Positions 1-6,575 of a stretch of 16,009 bases of DNA are shown here, piece by piece. Origin of the DNA: CAYYHA01 sp964471535 (GTDB taxonomy: Bacteria > Myxococcota > Myxococcia > SLRQ01); contig CAYYHA010000079.1 in assembly GCA_964471535.1 (NCBI GenBank), forward strand, positions 1 through 16,009, read 5' to 3'. The position numbers and the translations under genes were made by a program. Positions within the stretch are counted from its first letter, which is position 1. Each line of letters starts with the position of its first letter. Under the pieces are notes generated by a model, which worked only from the letters and a program-made list of their open reading frames with translations, had not been told where the DNA came from and made no database searches.

Positions 1-591
1 GACGACGGCGCACGCGAGGTGATGCGAATGCTGCGAGGCCCCGAGCACGGCGGTCCCGGCCGACTCGAGAGCATCCGCGTGGACCTGCTCAGCAAGGATG
101 GAGAGCGCATTCCCGTGAGCCTATCGGCGGCGGTGCTTCGAGAGGACGGTGAGGAGGTCGCGACGATGGGCATCTTCACCGACCTCCGTGAGCGCCTGCG
201 CATCGAGCGGAAGCTCTCGAAGGCGCAGGACAAGCTCCTTCGCACCGAGAAGCAAGCGATGATCGCCGAGCTGGCTGGAACTGCGGCGCACGAACTCAAT
301 CAGCCGCTGACCAGTGTGATGGGCTACGCCGAACTGCTCAAGCGCCGTATCCCCGAGGACGATCCAAACCACCGGGCGGTGGACATCATCTTTCGAGAGA
401 GCGAGCGCATGGCCGAGATCGTTCGCAAGATCGGCCGAATCACACGCTACGAGACCAAGACCTACATCGGAAACACGCGGATCGTCGATCTGGATCGTGC
501 GGTAGAGCGACCGATGGGGACAGGGGTGATCCTCGACGAGGAGGAGGATGAGCTAGACGATGCCGAGGGGACAGGGACGGTGACACCATGA
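1..591 (+). CDS. PAS-HisKA protein lacking an ATPase domain (5' partial)
   Basis: The reading frame is open to the left edge, so the N-terminus is missing. The visible part starts with the last strands of a PAS domain (to about base 180), then a coiled-coil linker and a HisKA dimerisation/phosphoacceptor domain. The H-box is AAHELNQPLTS, with the phosphoacceptor His at bases 289-291. After HisKA there is only a short segment (YIGNTRIVDLD), an acidic run (DEEEDELDD) and a stop. There are no N, G1 or G2 boxes, so it cannot bind ATP as a normal histidine kinase does. It ends in an ATGA overlap with the next gene, a complete kinase, so the two are probably translationally coupled. I infer that it is a phosphoacceptor or heterodimer partner for that kinase, or a degenerate signalling scaffold. 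The HisKA call is firm; the role is not. Confidence 0.85.
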   Translation, partial: DDGAREVMRMLRGPEHGGPGRLESIRVDLLSKDGERIPVSLSAAVLREDGEEVATMGIFTDLRERLRIERKLSKAQDKLLRTEKQAMIAELAGTAAHELNQPLTSVMGYAELLKRRIPEDDPNHRAVDIIFRESERMAEIVRKIGRITRYETKTYIGNTRIVDLDRAVERPMGTGVILDEEEDELDDAEGTGTVTP

Positions 592-2513
592 CCAAAGCAG
601 CAGCGACCCGAAGCGACGGATCCGCAGCCCTTGCCGATGCCCTGCTCGGCTTCTTCACCTCGGCGGATACACCGGCGGCTATCTGTGATCCAGACCGCCG
701 CATCCTCGCTGCCAATCATGCCTTCGGCGTTCGAATCGGTGCACGCAGCGACGCGGCCTTGGTCGGTGAAACGATCGACGCGCTGCTTACGGTGGAGGGT
801 GAGGAGGGACCGAACGCCGACGTCGGGCCAGGTCCGGTCCAGGTACCGGTGGTGTTGCCGGGCGGTGGCCGCGCGATGGCGACCTTCAAAGTGGCGGGCG
901 AACTCACCCTCGTCACCTTGGACGCCGGCCTCGAGGGGGCCCGGCTCGCTCGAGCGATGCGGGCACTGAGCGATCAACAGCGTGTCTTCTCGGTGGGCCG
1001 CCTCCTCTCGCTCTTGATGGTCGAGGAGGATCTCGTTGGGGTGGTCGCCCAAGGGCTGCGCGATCTCTTCCCGGGACGCTTCTTCGCCGTGCGCGTGGTC
1101 GACCCGAAGTCGATGGCGCTGACCAGTCTCTACTCCGAGGGGCCCCTGCGACCCGAGGAACGAGACTACCTCACGCTCAAGCGTTCTGCGGTAACGAAGA
1201 CACGCCTTCCGGCGGAGATTCTCGACAGCGATCGGGTGCGGGTGCGCAGTGGCTATCACCCCATATTCGAAGGCACCGAGCGGGGGATCGGCGTGCCCTT
1301 GGTCGCTGGAAACCAGCTCTTCGGGATGCTGAATGTCGAAGGAGGTGAGGCCCAGTTCGATGACATCGAGAGCGACGAGCGCCTGCTCATCGCACTGGCC
1401 AACCATCTTTCGGTTGCACTGCGTAACGCAAAGCTGATCGGGGAGGCGCGCTACCTGCGCGGCTACCTGGAGAAGATCATCGATCATGCCAACGCCCTCA
1501 TCGTGGTGGCCGACCGCAAGGGTCGCATCACGGTCTTCAACCGGGCCTTCCAGGCGTTCTCGGGCTTTTCCCGCGACGCAGTGGTCGGCCGGCAGCTCGT
1601 GGAGCTGGTGCCGCCGGAGGAGCGGCAGCGCATCAGCCGCCTCCTCTCCATGGCGCTGCGCGGCCGTACCGCCGAGAACGTGGAGGTGACTGTTCTCTCC
1701 AGCGACGGCCGCAGGGTGCGTGCCGCGTTCAACACCGCATCGATTCCCGGCCCTGACGGAGGCATCGAGAGCGTCATTGCGATCGGGACCGATCTGACGC
1801 GCATGGTGGAGCTGGAGAGGCAGGTGATCCAGGCGGAGAAGCTGGCGAGTCTCGGGCAGCTCGCGGCAGCGGTGGTCCACGAGCTGAACAATCCGCTGAC
1901 GAGCATCACCGTCTATGCCGACTACCTGAAGGAGCGGCTCCGCGAAGCGGGCCAGGCCAAGGAGATGGAGCGCGCCGGGCGCATCCTCGAGGCGGCAGGC
2001 CGCATCCAGCGTTTCACCCGTAGCCTCGTCGACTATGCCCGCCCGAGCGAGGAGCGACACGTCCCCCTCGACCTGCGGGAGGTGATCGAACAGTCACTCG
2101 ACCTCTGCGAGCATGTGGTGACGCGCCGGAACGTTCAGGTGGTCACAGAGTGGAGCGACGACCTGCCGCAGATCCAGGGGAACCGCGGAAAGCTGCAGCA
2201 GGTCTTCGTCAACCTCGTTACCAACGCGTGTCAGGCGATGGACGAGGGGGGGCGCTTGACGATCCGGGGCCGGGTCGAGGACGAGGCGGTACGGCTCGAG
2301 GTGGAGGACGATGGCCACGGCATGCCACCGGAGATCGCGGAACGCATCTTCGAGCCCTTCTTCAGCACGAAGGCGCCGGGGAAGGGAACCGGTCTCGGGC
2401 TCTCGATCGTGCAGGGGATCGTGGAGAGCCACGGAGGTGAGATACGCGTAGAGAGCGAGCTGGACCGTGGGACCACCTTCGTGTTGAGCTTCCCCCTCCG
2501 CCCCAGAGCATGA
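588..2513 (+). CDS. Cytosolic sensor histidine kinase, PAS-GAF-PAS-HisKA-HATPase
   Basis: This is a complete 641-residue histidine kinase with no membrane segment or signal peptide. Domains in order: a weak N-terminal PAS-like region (about 18-110), GAF (about 130-285), a clear PAS (about 293-405), HisKA (about 415-485) and HATPase_c (about 525-638). The H-box is VVHELNNPLTS with phosphoacceptor His431. ATP-binding boxes are the N-box around Asn546 (NLVTNACQAM), G1 at Asp575 (DDGHGM) and G2 at 598-606 (GKGTGLGLS). It should autophosphorylate and pass phosphate to a response regulator, but no separate regulator gene lies beside it. The ATG overlaps the stop of the upstream HisKA-only gene, and no good Shine-Dalgarno precedes it, which fits coupled translation. 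PAS and GAF domains suggest an intracellular small-molecule or redox signal; the ligand cannot be read from the sequence. Confidence 0.93.
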   Translation: MTKAAATRSDGSAALADALLGFFTSADTPAAICDPDRRILAANHAFGVRIGARSDAALVGETIDALLTVEGEEGPNADVGPGPVQVPVVLPGGGRAMATFKVAGELTLVTLDAGLEGARLARAMRALSDQQRVFSVGRLLSLLMVEEDLVGVVAQGLRDLFPGRFFAVRVVDPKSMALTSLYSEGPLRPEERDYLTLKRSAVTKTRLPAEILDSDRVRVRSGYHPIFEGTERGIGVPLVAGNQLFGMLNVEGGEAQFDDIESDERLLIALANHLSVALRNAKLIGEARYLRGYLEKIIDHANALIVVADRKGRITVFNRAFQAFSGFSRDAVVGRQLVELVPPEERQRISRLLSMALRGRTAENVEVTVLSSDGRRVRAAFNTASIPGPDGGIESVIAIGTDLTRMVELERQVIQAEKLASLGQLAAAVVHELNNPLTSITVYADYLKERLREAGQAKEMERAGRILEAAGRIQRFTRSLVDYARPSEERHVPLDLREVIEQSLDLCEHVVTRRNVQVVTEWSDDLPQIQGNRGKLQQVFVNLVTNACQAMDEGGRLTIRGRVEDEAVRLEVEDDGHGMPPEIAERIFEPFFSTKAPGKGTGLGLSIVQGIVESHGGEIRVESELDRGTTFVLSFPLRPRA

Positions 2514-2582
2514 GGCGGCGAGCGATGCTCCGGGACAGCCTGGACTCGGCAGGCGAGCGATATCCCATGCCCCCGAGACGCG
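2514..2582. other. Short convergent spacer with a 10-bp direct repeat
   Basis: This 69-bp gap separates two converging genes. It contains GGCGAGCGAT twice (2517-2526 and 2552-2561) and a small inverted repeat GCCTG/CAGGC (2538-2542 and 2550-2554, 7-nt loop). There is no T-tract, so neither stem is a convincing intrinsic terminator. Confidence 0.3.
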
Positions 2583-3419
2583 CTATTCCTCGCCCTCGAT
2601 CTCCTTGAGGAACTCCTCCTTCGTGAGGAGCCCCTTACGCGCGAGCAGCTGCATCAGTCGCCAGAAGCGCCGCTCGAGCTCCTCGAGGCGGTCACTCTCG
2701 TGGGTGTGGACGCCGTAGAGGAAGTCCAGATCATCCTTGATCTGACTGCGCTTGGCACTGCGCCGAACGGCCTCGCGCTGCCGGACGACCTCCGCCGCCT
2801 CCGTTCGCTCGGTGACGATGTCCTGGAGTTCGATGATCTCGTCTTCGGAGACGGCACGTGGCTCGGCGGCGGTGTGGATGCGTTCCTCCTTGCCTCCGGG
2901 ACGAACCACCACCATCTCCTCGTCCGTACTCGAGCTTCGCTTCACCGGTCCTTCGGGGACGGCGCGGATCTCGGTCTGCGCCCGGTAGTAGTACCGGCGG
3001 ATGGCGCTGTGAATCTGGGAGAGCGGTGCTAGGACCGGCCGCACGCGGGCGCCGGTGGTGAACTCGATCTCCTCGATCGCCGCGACGTTCAGGGGATCGC
3101 CCATCGCGACGGTCAGCAGCTTGCGAGCTCGCGTGTCGTCGAGCCGCAGTGGGATGAGCTCGTGGCGCTCGCAGAAGGTGCCCTGCAGGAGCTTAAGGGC
3201 GCTCCAGCTTGGCTCCACCTCGGAGAGGTCTACGACGGGGATGCCGAGCTCTTCACCCAGCACCTTGCAGAGCGTCCCCTCGGTGACGAAGCCCTTGGCC
3301 AAGAGCGCTGCTCCGAGGCGGTGTCCCCAGTGCCGCTGGTAGGCCAGCGCCGAGTTGAGCTGGTCTTCGTCGATGATGCCGCGTTCGATGAGGATCTGAC
3401 CGAGTTTCTTGCGCGCCAC
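2583..3419 (-). CDS. Stand-alone MshEN (GspE N-terminal) domain protein, predicted c-di-GMP binder
   Basis: This 278-residue protein starts at GTG (3417-3419), chosen because GGAGG lies 5 nt upstream and the domain begins immediately (ARKKLGQIL). Residues 5-145 form an MshEN domain, the N-terminal domain of type II secretion/type IV pilus ATPases. Two 24-residue motifs are visible: residues 5-28 (KLG...G-I-I...L...AL..Q) and 34-57 (RLG...G-F-V...L...L), separated by exactly 5 residues. This is the known tandem c-di-GMP-binding layout. No Walker ATPase follows. A charged linker (about 146-225) leads to a C-terminal helical segment (about 235-278) with RRFWRLMQLL and KGLLTKEEFL. The domain subfamily occurs in regulators as well as secretion ATPases. 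It is divergent from yajQ across 106 bp. I infer a c-di-GMP-responsive adaptor; the partner is unknown. Confidence 0.85.
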   Translation of the reverse strand: MARKKLGQILIERGIIDEDQLNSALAYQRHWGHRLGAALLAKGFVTEGTLCKVLGEELGIPVVDLSEVEPSWSALKLLQGTFCERHELIPLRLDDTRARKLLTVAMGDPLNVAAIEEIEFTTGARVRPVLAPLSQIHSAIRRYYYRAQTEIRAVPEGPVKRSSSTDEEMVVVRPGGKEERIHTAAEPRAVSEDEIIELQDIVTERTEAAEVVRQREAVRRSAKRSQIKDDLDFLYGVHTHESDRLEELERRFWRLMQLLARKGLLTKEEFLKEIEGEE

Positions 3420-3525
3420 GCAGGCCTCCAGTGTGAACAAATCGTAGCAATGCGCCCGTCCGCTGTCCAAATCCCCTTTGCAAACAGGCCTTTTCAGCGC
3501 CGGACGAATGCCGTAGAGAGGGCCC
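3420..3525. promoter_or_regulatory. Divergent intergenic region, MshEN gene / yajQ
   Basis: This 106-bp gap between two outward-facing starts must hold the promoters of both genes, unless yajQ is read from elsewhere. It is more AT-rich than its surroundings. TTGCAA (3478-3483) could be a -35 element for yajQ, and TTGGAC on the minus strand could serve the other gene. Neither is followed by a convincing -10 box at 16-18 nt. No clear operator palindrome was found. Confidence 0.45.
3425..3429 (-). promoter_or_regulatory. Ribosome binding site GGAGG for the MshEN protein
   Basis: GGAGG on the minus strand lies 5 nt before the GTG at 3419. It fixes the start there rather than at upstream codons of the same open frame, which would run through the intergenic region and antisense to yajQ. 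Confidence 0.75.
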
Positions 3526-4011
3526 ATGCCAAGCTTCGATATCGTCTCGAAGATCGACAAGCAGGAGCTCGACAACGCACTTAACCAGGCGACGAAGGAG
3601 ATCTCGCAGCGCTTCGACTTCCGTGGGACGGACACGAAGATTGAGAAGACGGATGCGGGGATCCTCATCGAATCCAACACCGAGGGCCGTCTCGATGCCG
3701 CCTGGGACGTCCTGGCAGGGCGCCTGGTGCGGCGCGGCCTGCCGCTCGAGGCGTTCAAACGGGACGAGGTACAGCCCGCCGCGCGCGGGCGGGTGAAGCA
3801 GCTCGTGCGCATGCAAGAGGGGATTCCGCAGGACGAGGCCAAGAAGATTGTCAAGCGGATCAAGGATCAGAAGCTGAAGGTTCAAGCGCAGATACAGGGC
3901 GACTCGCTGCGGGTCTCGGGGAAGAAGCGCGACGACCTGCAGGCGGTGATCAAGATGCTGAAAGAAGCGAAGCTGGGCATCGCCATGCAGTTCGTGAACT
4001 TCCGCGACTGA
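3526..4011 (+). CDS. yajQ: YajQ family nucleotide-binding protein
   Basis: This 161-residue protein has the family's hallmark N-terminus (MPSFDIVSKID) and RFDFRGT motif, a central VKQLVRMQEGIPQDEAKKIVK segment and the conserved C-terminal end (AMQFVNFRD). Length matches the usual 160-165 residues, so it looks intact. YajQ proteins are small cytosolic proteins with two ferredoxin-like folds. Members in Xanthomonas and Pseudomonas are reported c-di-GMP receptors, while E. coli YajQ was described as binding nucleotides and nucleic acid. Which ligand this one binds cannot be decided from sequence. The ATG is preceded by a purine-rich AGAGAGG. It is divergent from the MshEN gene, another c-di-GMP receptor family, and lies 98 bp before rimO on the same strand. 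Confidence 0.95.
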   Translation: MPSFDIVSKIDKQELDNALNQATKEISQRFDFRGTDTKIEKTDAGILIESNTEGRLDAAWDVLAGRLVRRGLPLEAFKRDEVQPAARGRVKQLVRMQEGIPQDEAKKIVKRIKDQKLKVQAQIQGDSLRVSGKKRDDLQAVIKMLKEAKLGIAMQFVNFRD

Positions 4012-4024
4012 GGCACCCGATCTC

Positions 4025-4056
4025 GGCCGGTCCGGGGCCCGGGCTCTTCACCGGCC
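4025..4056 (+). repeat. Inverted repeat between yajQ and rimO
   Basis: GGCCGGT (4025-4031) pairs perfectly with ACCGGCC (4050-4056) across an 18-nt GC-rich loop. It lies 13 bp after the yajQ stop. There is no T-run after the stem, so it is not a canonical intrinsic terminator. It may be a 3'-end stabilising stem or chance in GC-rich DNA. Confidence 0.3.
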
Positions 4057-4100
4057 CTCCATGGCCGGCTGGTCCGGCGGGCCGCGACGATCCACACTGC

Positions 4101-4104
4101 GGAG
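4101..4104 (+). promoter_or_regulatory. Ribosome binding site GGAG for rimO
   Basis: GGAG sits 5 nt before the ATG at 4110 and supports that start, which also gives the expected RimO N-terminus. Confidence 0.7.
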
Positions 4105-4109
4105 CACCG

Positions 4110-5480
4110 ATGGGAAAGAAGGTTCATCTCGTTTCGCTGGGCTGCCCGAAGAACCGGGTGGACAGCGAGGTGATGCTGGGCACCCTGAGGCAGCAGGGTT
4201 ACGAGGTCACCTCCGACGCAGACGATGCGGACGTGCTGGTGGTCAACACCTGCTCGTTCATCGGGCCGGCGAAGGAGGAGAGCGTCGAGGCCATCCTCGA
4301 ACTCGCCGAGGTGAAGGCGCGCCGCGAAGGCCGAAAGCTCGTGGTCACTGGTTGCTTGGCCCAGCGCTATGGCGAGGCGCTCGAGCGGGAGCTGCCAGAG
4401 GTGGACCACTTCCTCGGTACCGGCGCCTTCCTGAAGATTGCGGAGGTGCTCGGAGGCCCGCGGGCGCTCATCGGCCGTCCCGAGCTCCGCTACGATGCCG
4501 ACACGCCGCGGGTGCGCAGCACCCGTGGCGGCAGCGCCTACCTGAAGGTCGCCGAGGGTTGTGACAACGCCTGCGCCTTCTGCATCATCCCCACGCTGCG
4601 GGGCCCGCAGCGCTCACGCCCCGTCGAGGATCTGCTGCGGGAGGCAGAGCGACTCGTGGCGGGGGGGGTCCGCGAGCTCAACCTCGTCGCCCAAGACCTC
4701 ACCGCCTATGGGCACGACCTTCCGGACAGGCCTCATCTGGCCGATCTCCTCGCGCGGCTGACCGAAGTGGAGGGGCTGCGATGGATTCGGATGCTCTACG
4801 CCTTTCCGCGGCCCCTGCCCGAGCGCTTCTTCGAGTGCTGGATCCAGAGCCCCAAGGTGCTCCCCTACATCGATATGCCCCTGCAGCACGTCACCCCGCG
4901 CATGCTCGAGCGCATGCGCAGGCCGAGAAACATGGATCTCGTGCGGCGACAGCTCGAGACCTTCCGAGAGCGCGTGGGCGAGGCGAAGGGTGGCTTCGTC
5001 TTTCGCACCACCTTCATCGTGGGGCATCCAGGGGAGACGGAAGCGGATTTCGCGGCGCTCTGTGACTTCGTGCGGGAGTGTCGCTTCGACCGCGTCGGCG
5101 TCTTTACCTACAGCGACGAGGAGGGCACCGCCGCGTTCGATCAGGACGAGAAGGTACCGGGGGAGGTGGCCGAGGCGCGCCGCGCCCATCTGATGGAGAT
5201 CCAGCGCGAGATCGCCCGGGAGAAAAATCGTGCGCTGCTGGGACGCACCGTCGAAGTGCTGGTGGAGGGTGCCAGTGAAGAGACGGATCTGCTCCTGCAG
5301 GGGCGCTACTGGGGACAGGCCCCGGAGATCGACGGGCAGGTGTACATCAACCGGGGCGAGGCGGCGCCCGGAAGCCTGGTGCCGGTGGAGATCACCGAAG
5401 CGGCCGACTACGACCTGGTGGGCGGCATCCCCGGAGAGTGGGGATACCAACCGCTCTCGCGTCGTGAGGTTGCCGAATGA
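4110..5480 (+). CDS. rimO: Ribosomal protein S12 methylthiotransferase RimO
   Basis: RimO is a radical SAM enzyme that adds a methylthio group to a conserved Asp of ribosomal protein S12, using two [4Fe-4S] clusters. This 456-residue protein has the full set of features. The N-terminal cluster cysteines are Cys12 (SLGCPKNRVDSE), Cys48 (NTCSFI) and Cys82 (TGCLAQ). The radical SAM motif is Cys151-x3-Cys155-x2-Cys158 (EGCDNACAFC). IPTLRGPQRSR, VAQDLTAYG and MPLQHV segments follow, with a C-terminal TRAM domain (about 385-450) containing GQVYINRG. The GCPKNRVDSE and NTCSFI signature separates RimO from the tRNA enzyme MiaB. Length is close to that of E. coli RimO. The TGA overlaps the nagZ ATG (ATGA), so the pair is probably co-translated. 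Nothing is missing. Confidence 0.97.
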   Translation: MGKKVHLVSLGCPKNRVDSEVMLGTLRQQGYEVTSDADDADVLVVNTCSFIGPAKEESVEAILELAEVKARREGRKLVVTGCLAQRYGEALERELPEVDHFLGTGAFLKIAEVLGGPRALIGRPELRYDADTPRVRSTRGGSAYLKVAEGCDNACAFCIIPTLRGPQRSRPVEDLLREAERLVAGGVRELNLVAQDLTAYGHDLPDRPHLADLLARLTEVEGLRWIRMLYAFPRPLPERFFECWIQSPKVLPYIDMPLQHVTPRMLERMRRPRNMDLVRRQLETFRERVGEAKGGFVFRTTFIVGHPGETEADFAALCDFVRECRFDRVGVFTYSDEEGTAAFDQDEKVPGEVAEARRAHLMEIQREIAREKNRALLGRTVEVLVEGASEETDLLLQGRYWGQAPEIDGQVYINRGEAAPGSLVPVEITEAADYDLVGGIPGEWGYQPLSRREVAE

Positions 5481-6544
5481 CGGTCGATCGGGCCGTCGCA
5501 CGGCTCCTCTTCTTCGGCTTCGACGGCCACCGGCTCGATGCACAGGCGCGTCGCCTCCTCGCCGCTGGTGCCGGCGGCGTCATCCTCTTTCGGAGGAACG
5601 TGCGTGATGCCGAGCAGGTCAGGGCGCTCATCGATGCGATCCGCCAGGCCGCCGCCGGGCCGGTGCTCGTCGCCGTCGATCAGGAGGGGGGGCGTGTCGC
5701 CCGCCTTCGGGGGATTACCACCGACCTGCCGCCCATGCGACAGGTGCGGTCGGTAGACGATGCACGTTCCGTTGGTGCGGTGCTGGGCCGGGAGCTGTCC
5801 GCGCTGGGTTTCGACCTGAACTTCGCCCCCGTGGTGGACGTCGATACGAATCCGGCAAACCCTGTCATTGGAGACCGCAGCTTCTCTCGTGATCCCGAGG
5901 TGGTGGCACGGCTGGCCGCGGCCCTCATCGAGGCCATGCAAGAGCAGGGGGTCGCCGCCTGTGCGAAGCACTTCCCCGGCCATGGCGACACGGAGGCGGA
6001 CAGTCATCACGCCCTCCCCGTTCTGCGGCACGGTCCGGAGCGGCTCGCGCAGGTGGAACTGCTCCCCTTCCGGGCGGCGGTGGAGGCCGGGGTCGCGTCG
6101 GTGATGACGGCCCATCTCCTCCTCCCGGCGCTCGATCCCGAGACGCCCGCCACTGGGAGCAAAGCGGTGCTCTCGTTGCTCCGGGACGGGTTGGGTTTCG
6201 ATGGGCTCACGGTGAGCGACGACCTGGAGATGAAGGCCATCGCGGGCCACCATGCAGTGCCCGAGTTCGCGGTGCGCGCCGTGCGCGCGGGGGTGGATCA
6301 GGTGCTGGTCTGCCACCGGGCCCGGCTGCAGTGGGCGGTGCTCGAGGCGCTGGATGAGGCGGTACAGCGAGACCCGAAGGTTGCCAGCCGAGTCGAGGAG
6401 GCGGGACGGCGCATCGAGACGGTGTGGAGGCGCTTCGGCGCCAGGCCCCGGAAGCCAGCAGCGCTCCGCTCGCCCGACGCCCTGGCCCTGGCCCGACGGC
6501 TGGGCGCACCGCCGGCCGGCGCCGACCCCACGGGCGACCGCTGA
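5477..6544 (+). CDS. nagZ: Beta-N-acetylhexosaminidase NagZ (GH3)
   Basis: NagZ removes N-acetylglucosamine from peptidoglycan fragments in the cytoplasm during cell-wall recycling. This 355-residue protein has no signal peptide, as expected. Family motifs are VDQEGGRVARLR (about 67-78), NFAPVVDV, the signature at 164-170 (KHFPGHG), the acid/base loop DTEADSH with Asp175 and His177, and SDDLEM with the likely nucleophile Asp248. It is a single-domain GH3 of the bacterial NagZ size; the C-terminal 30 residues are Ala/Pro/Arg-rich and probably disordered. The ATG overlaps the rimO stop. The cyclase gene follows after 31 bp. No AmpC/AmpR-type genes are nearby, so a recycling role is more likely than a local beta-lactamase link. 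Confidence 0.95.
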   Translation: MTVDRAVARLLFFGFDGHRLDAQARRLLAAGAGGVILFRRNVRDAEQVRALIDAIRQAAAGPVLVAVDQEGGRVARLRGITTDLPPMRQVRSVDDARSVGAVLGRELSALGFDLNFAPVVDVDTNPANPVIGDRSFSRDPEVVARLAAALIEAMQEQGVAACAKHFPGHGDTEADSHHALPVLRHGPERLAQVELLPFRAAVEAGVASVMTAHLLLPALDPETPATGSKAVLSLLRDGLGFDGLTVSDDLEMKAIAGHHAVPEFAVRAVRAGVDQVLVCHRARLQWAVLEALDEAVQRDPKVASRVEEAGRRIETVWRRFGARPRKPAALRSPDALALARRLGAPPAGADPTGDR

Positions 6545-6575
6545 TCTGGCGTCCGGATCGTGTCAAGATAGGCCC

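Noticed and set aside
1..591. First kinase gene as a frameshifted pseudogene of a full kinase
   Set aside because: No HATPase motifs appear in any frame before the next gene starts, and the ATGA coupling argues for a real short protein.
462..2060. Long open frame antisense to the PAS-GAF kinase (532 codons)
   Set aside because: Composition is Arg/His/Gln/Glu-rich with no domain, typical of a frame opposite a GC-rich gene; the plus-strand kinase has all motifs.
3420..3863. N-terminal extension of the MshEN protein across the intergenic region and yajQ
   Set aside because: A strong Shine-Dalgarno and the domain boundary both place the start at 3419.
4025..4056. Intrinsic terminator after yajQ
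   Set aside because: The 7-bp stem has an 18-nt loop and no following T-run, so I list it only as an inverted repeat.
6252..6575. N-terminal extension of the cyclase into nagZ
   Set aside because: Would overlap the conserved end of nagZ by nearly 300 bp and is Arg/Ser/Cys-rich; the GTG at 6576 fits the domain start.
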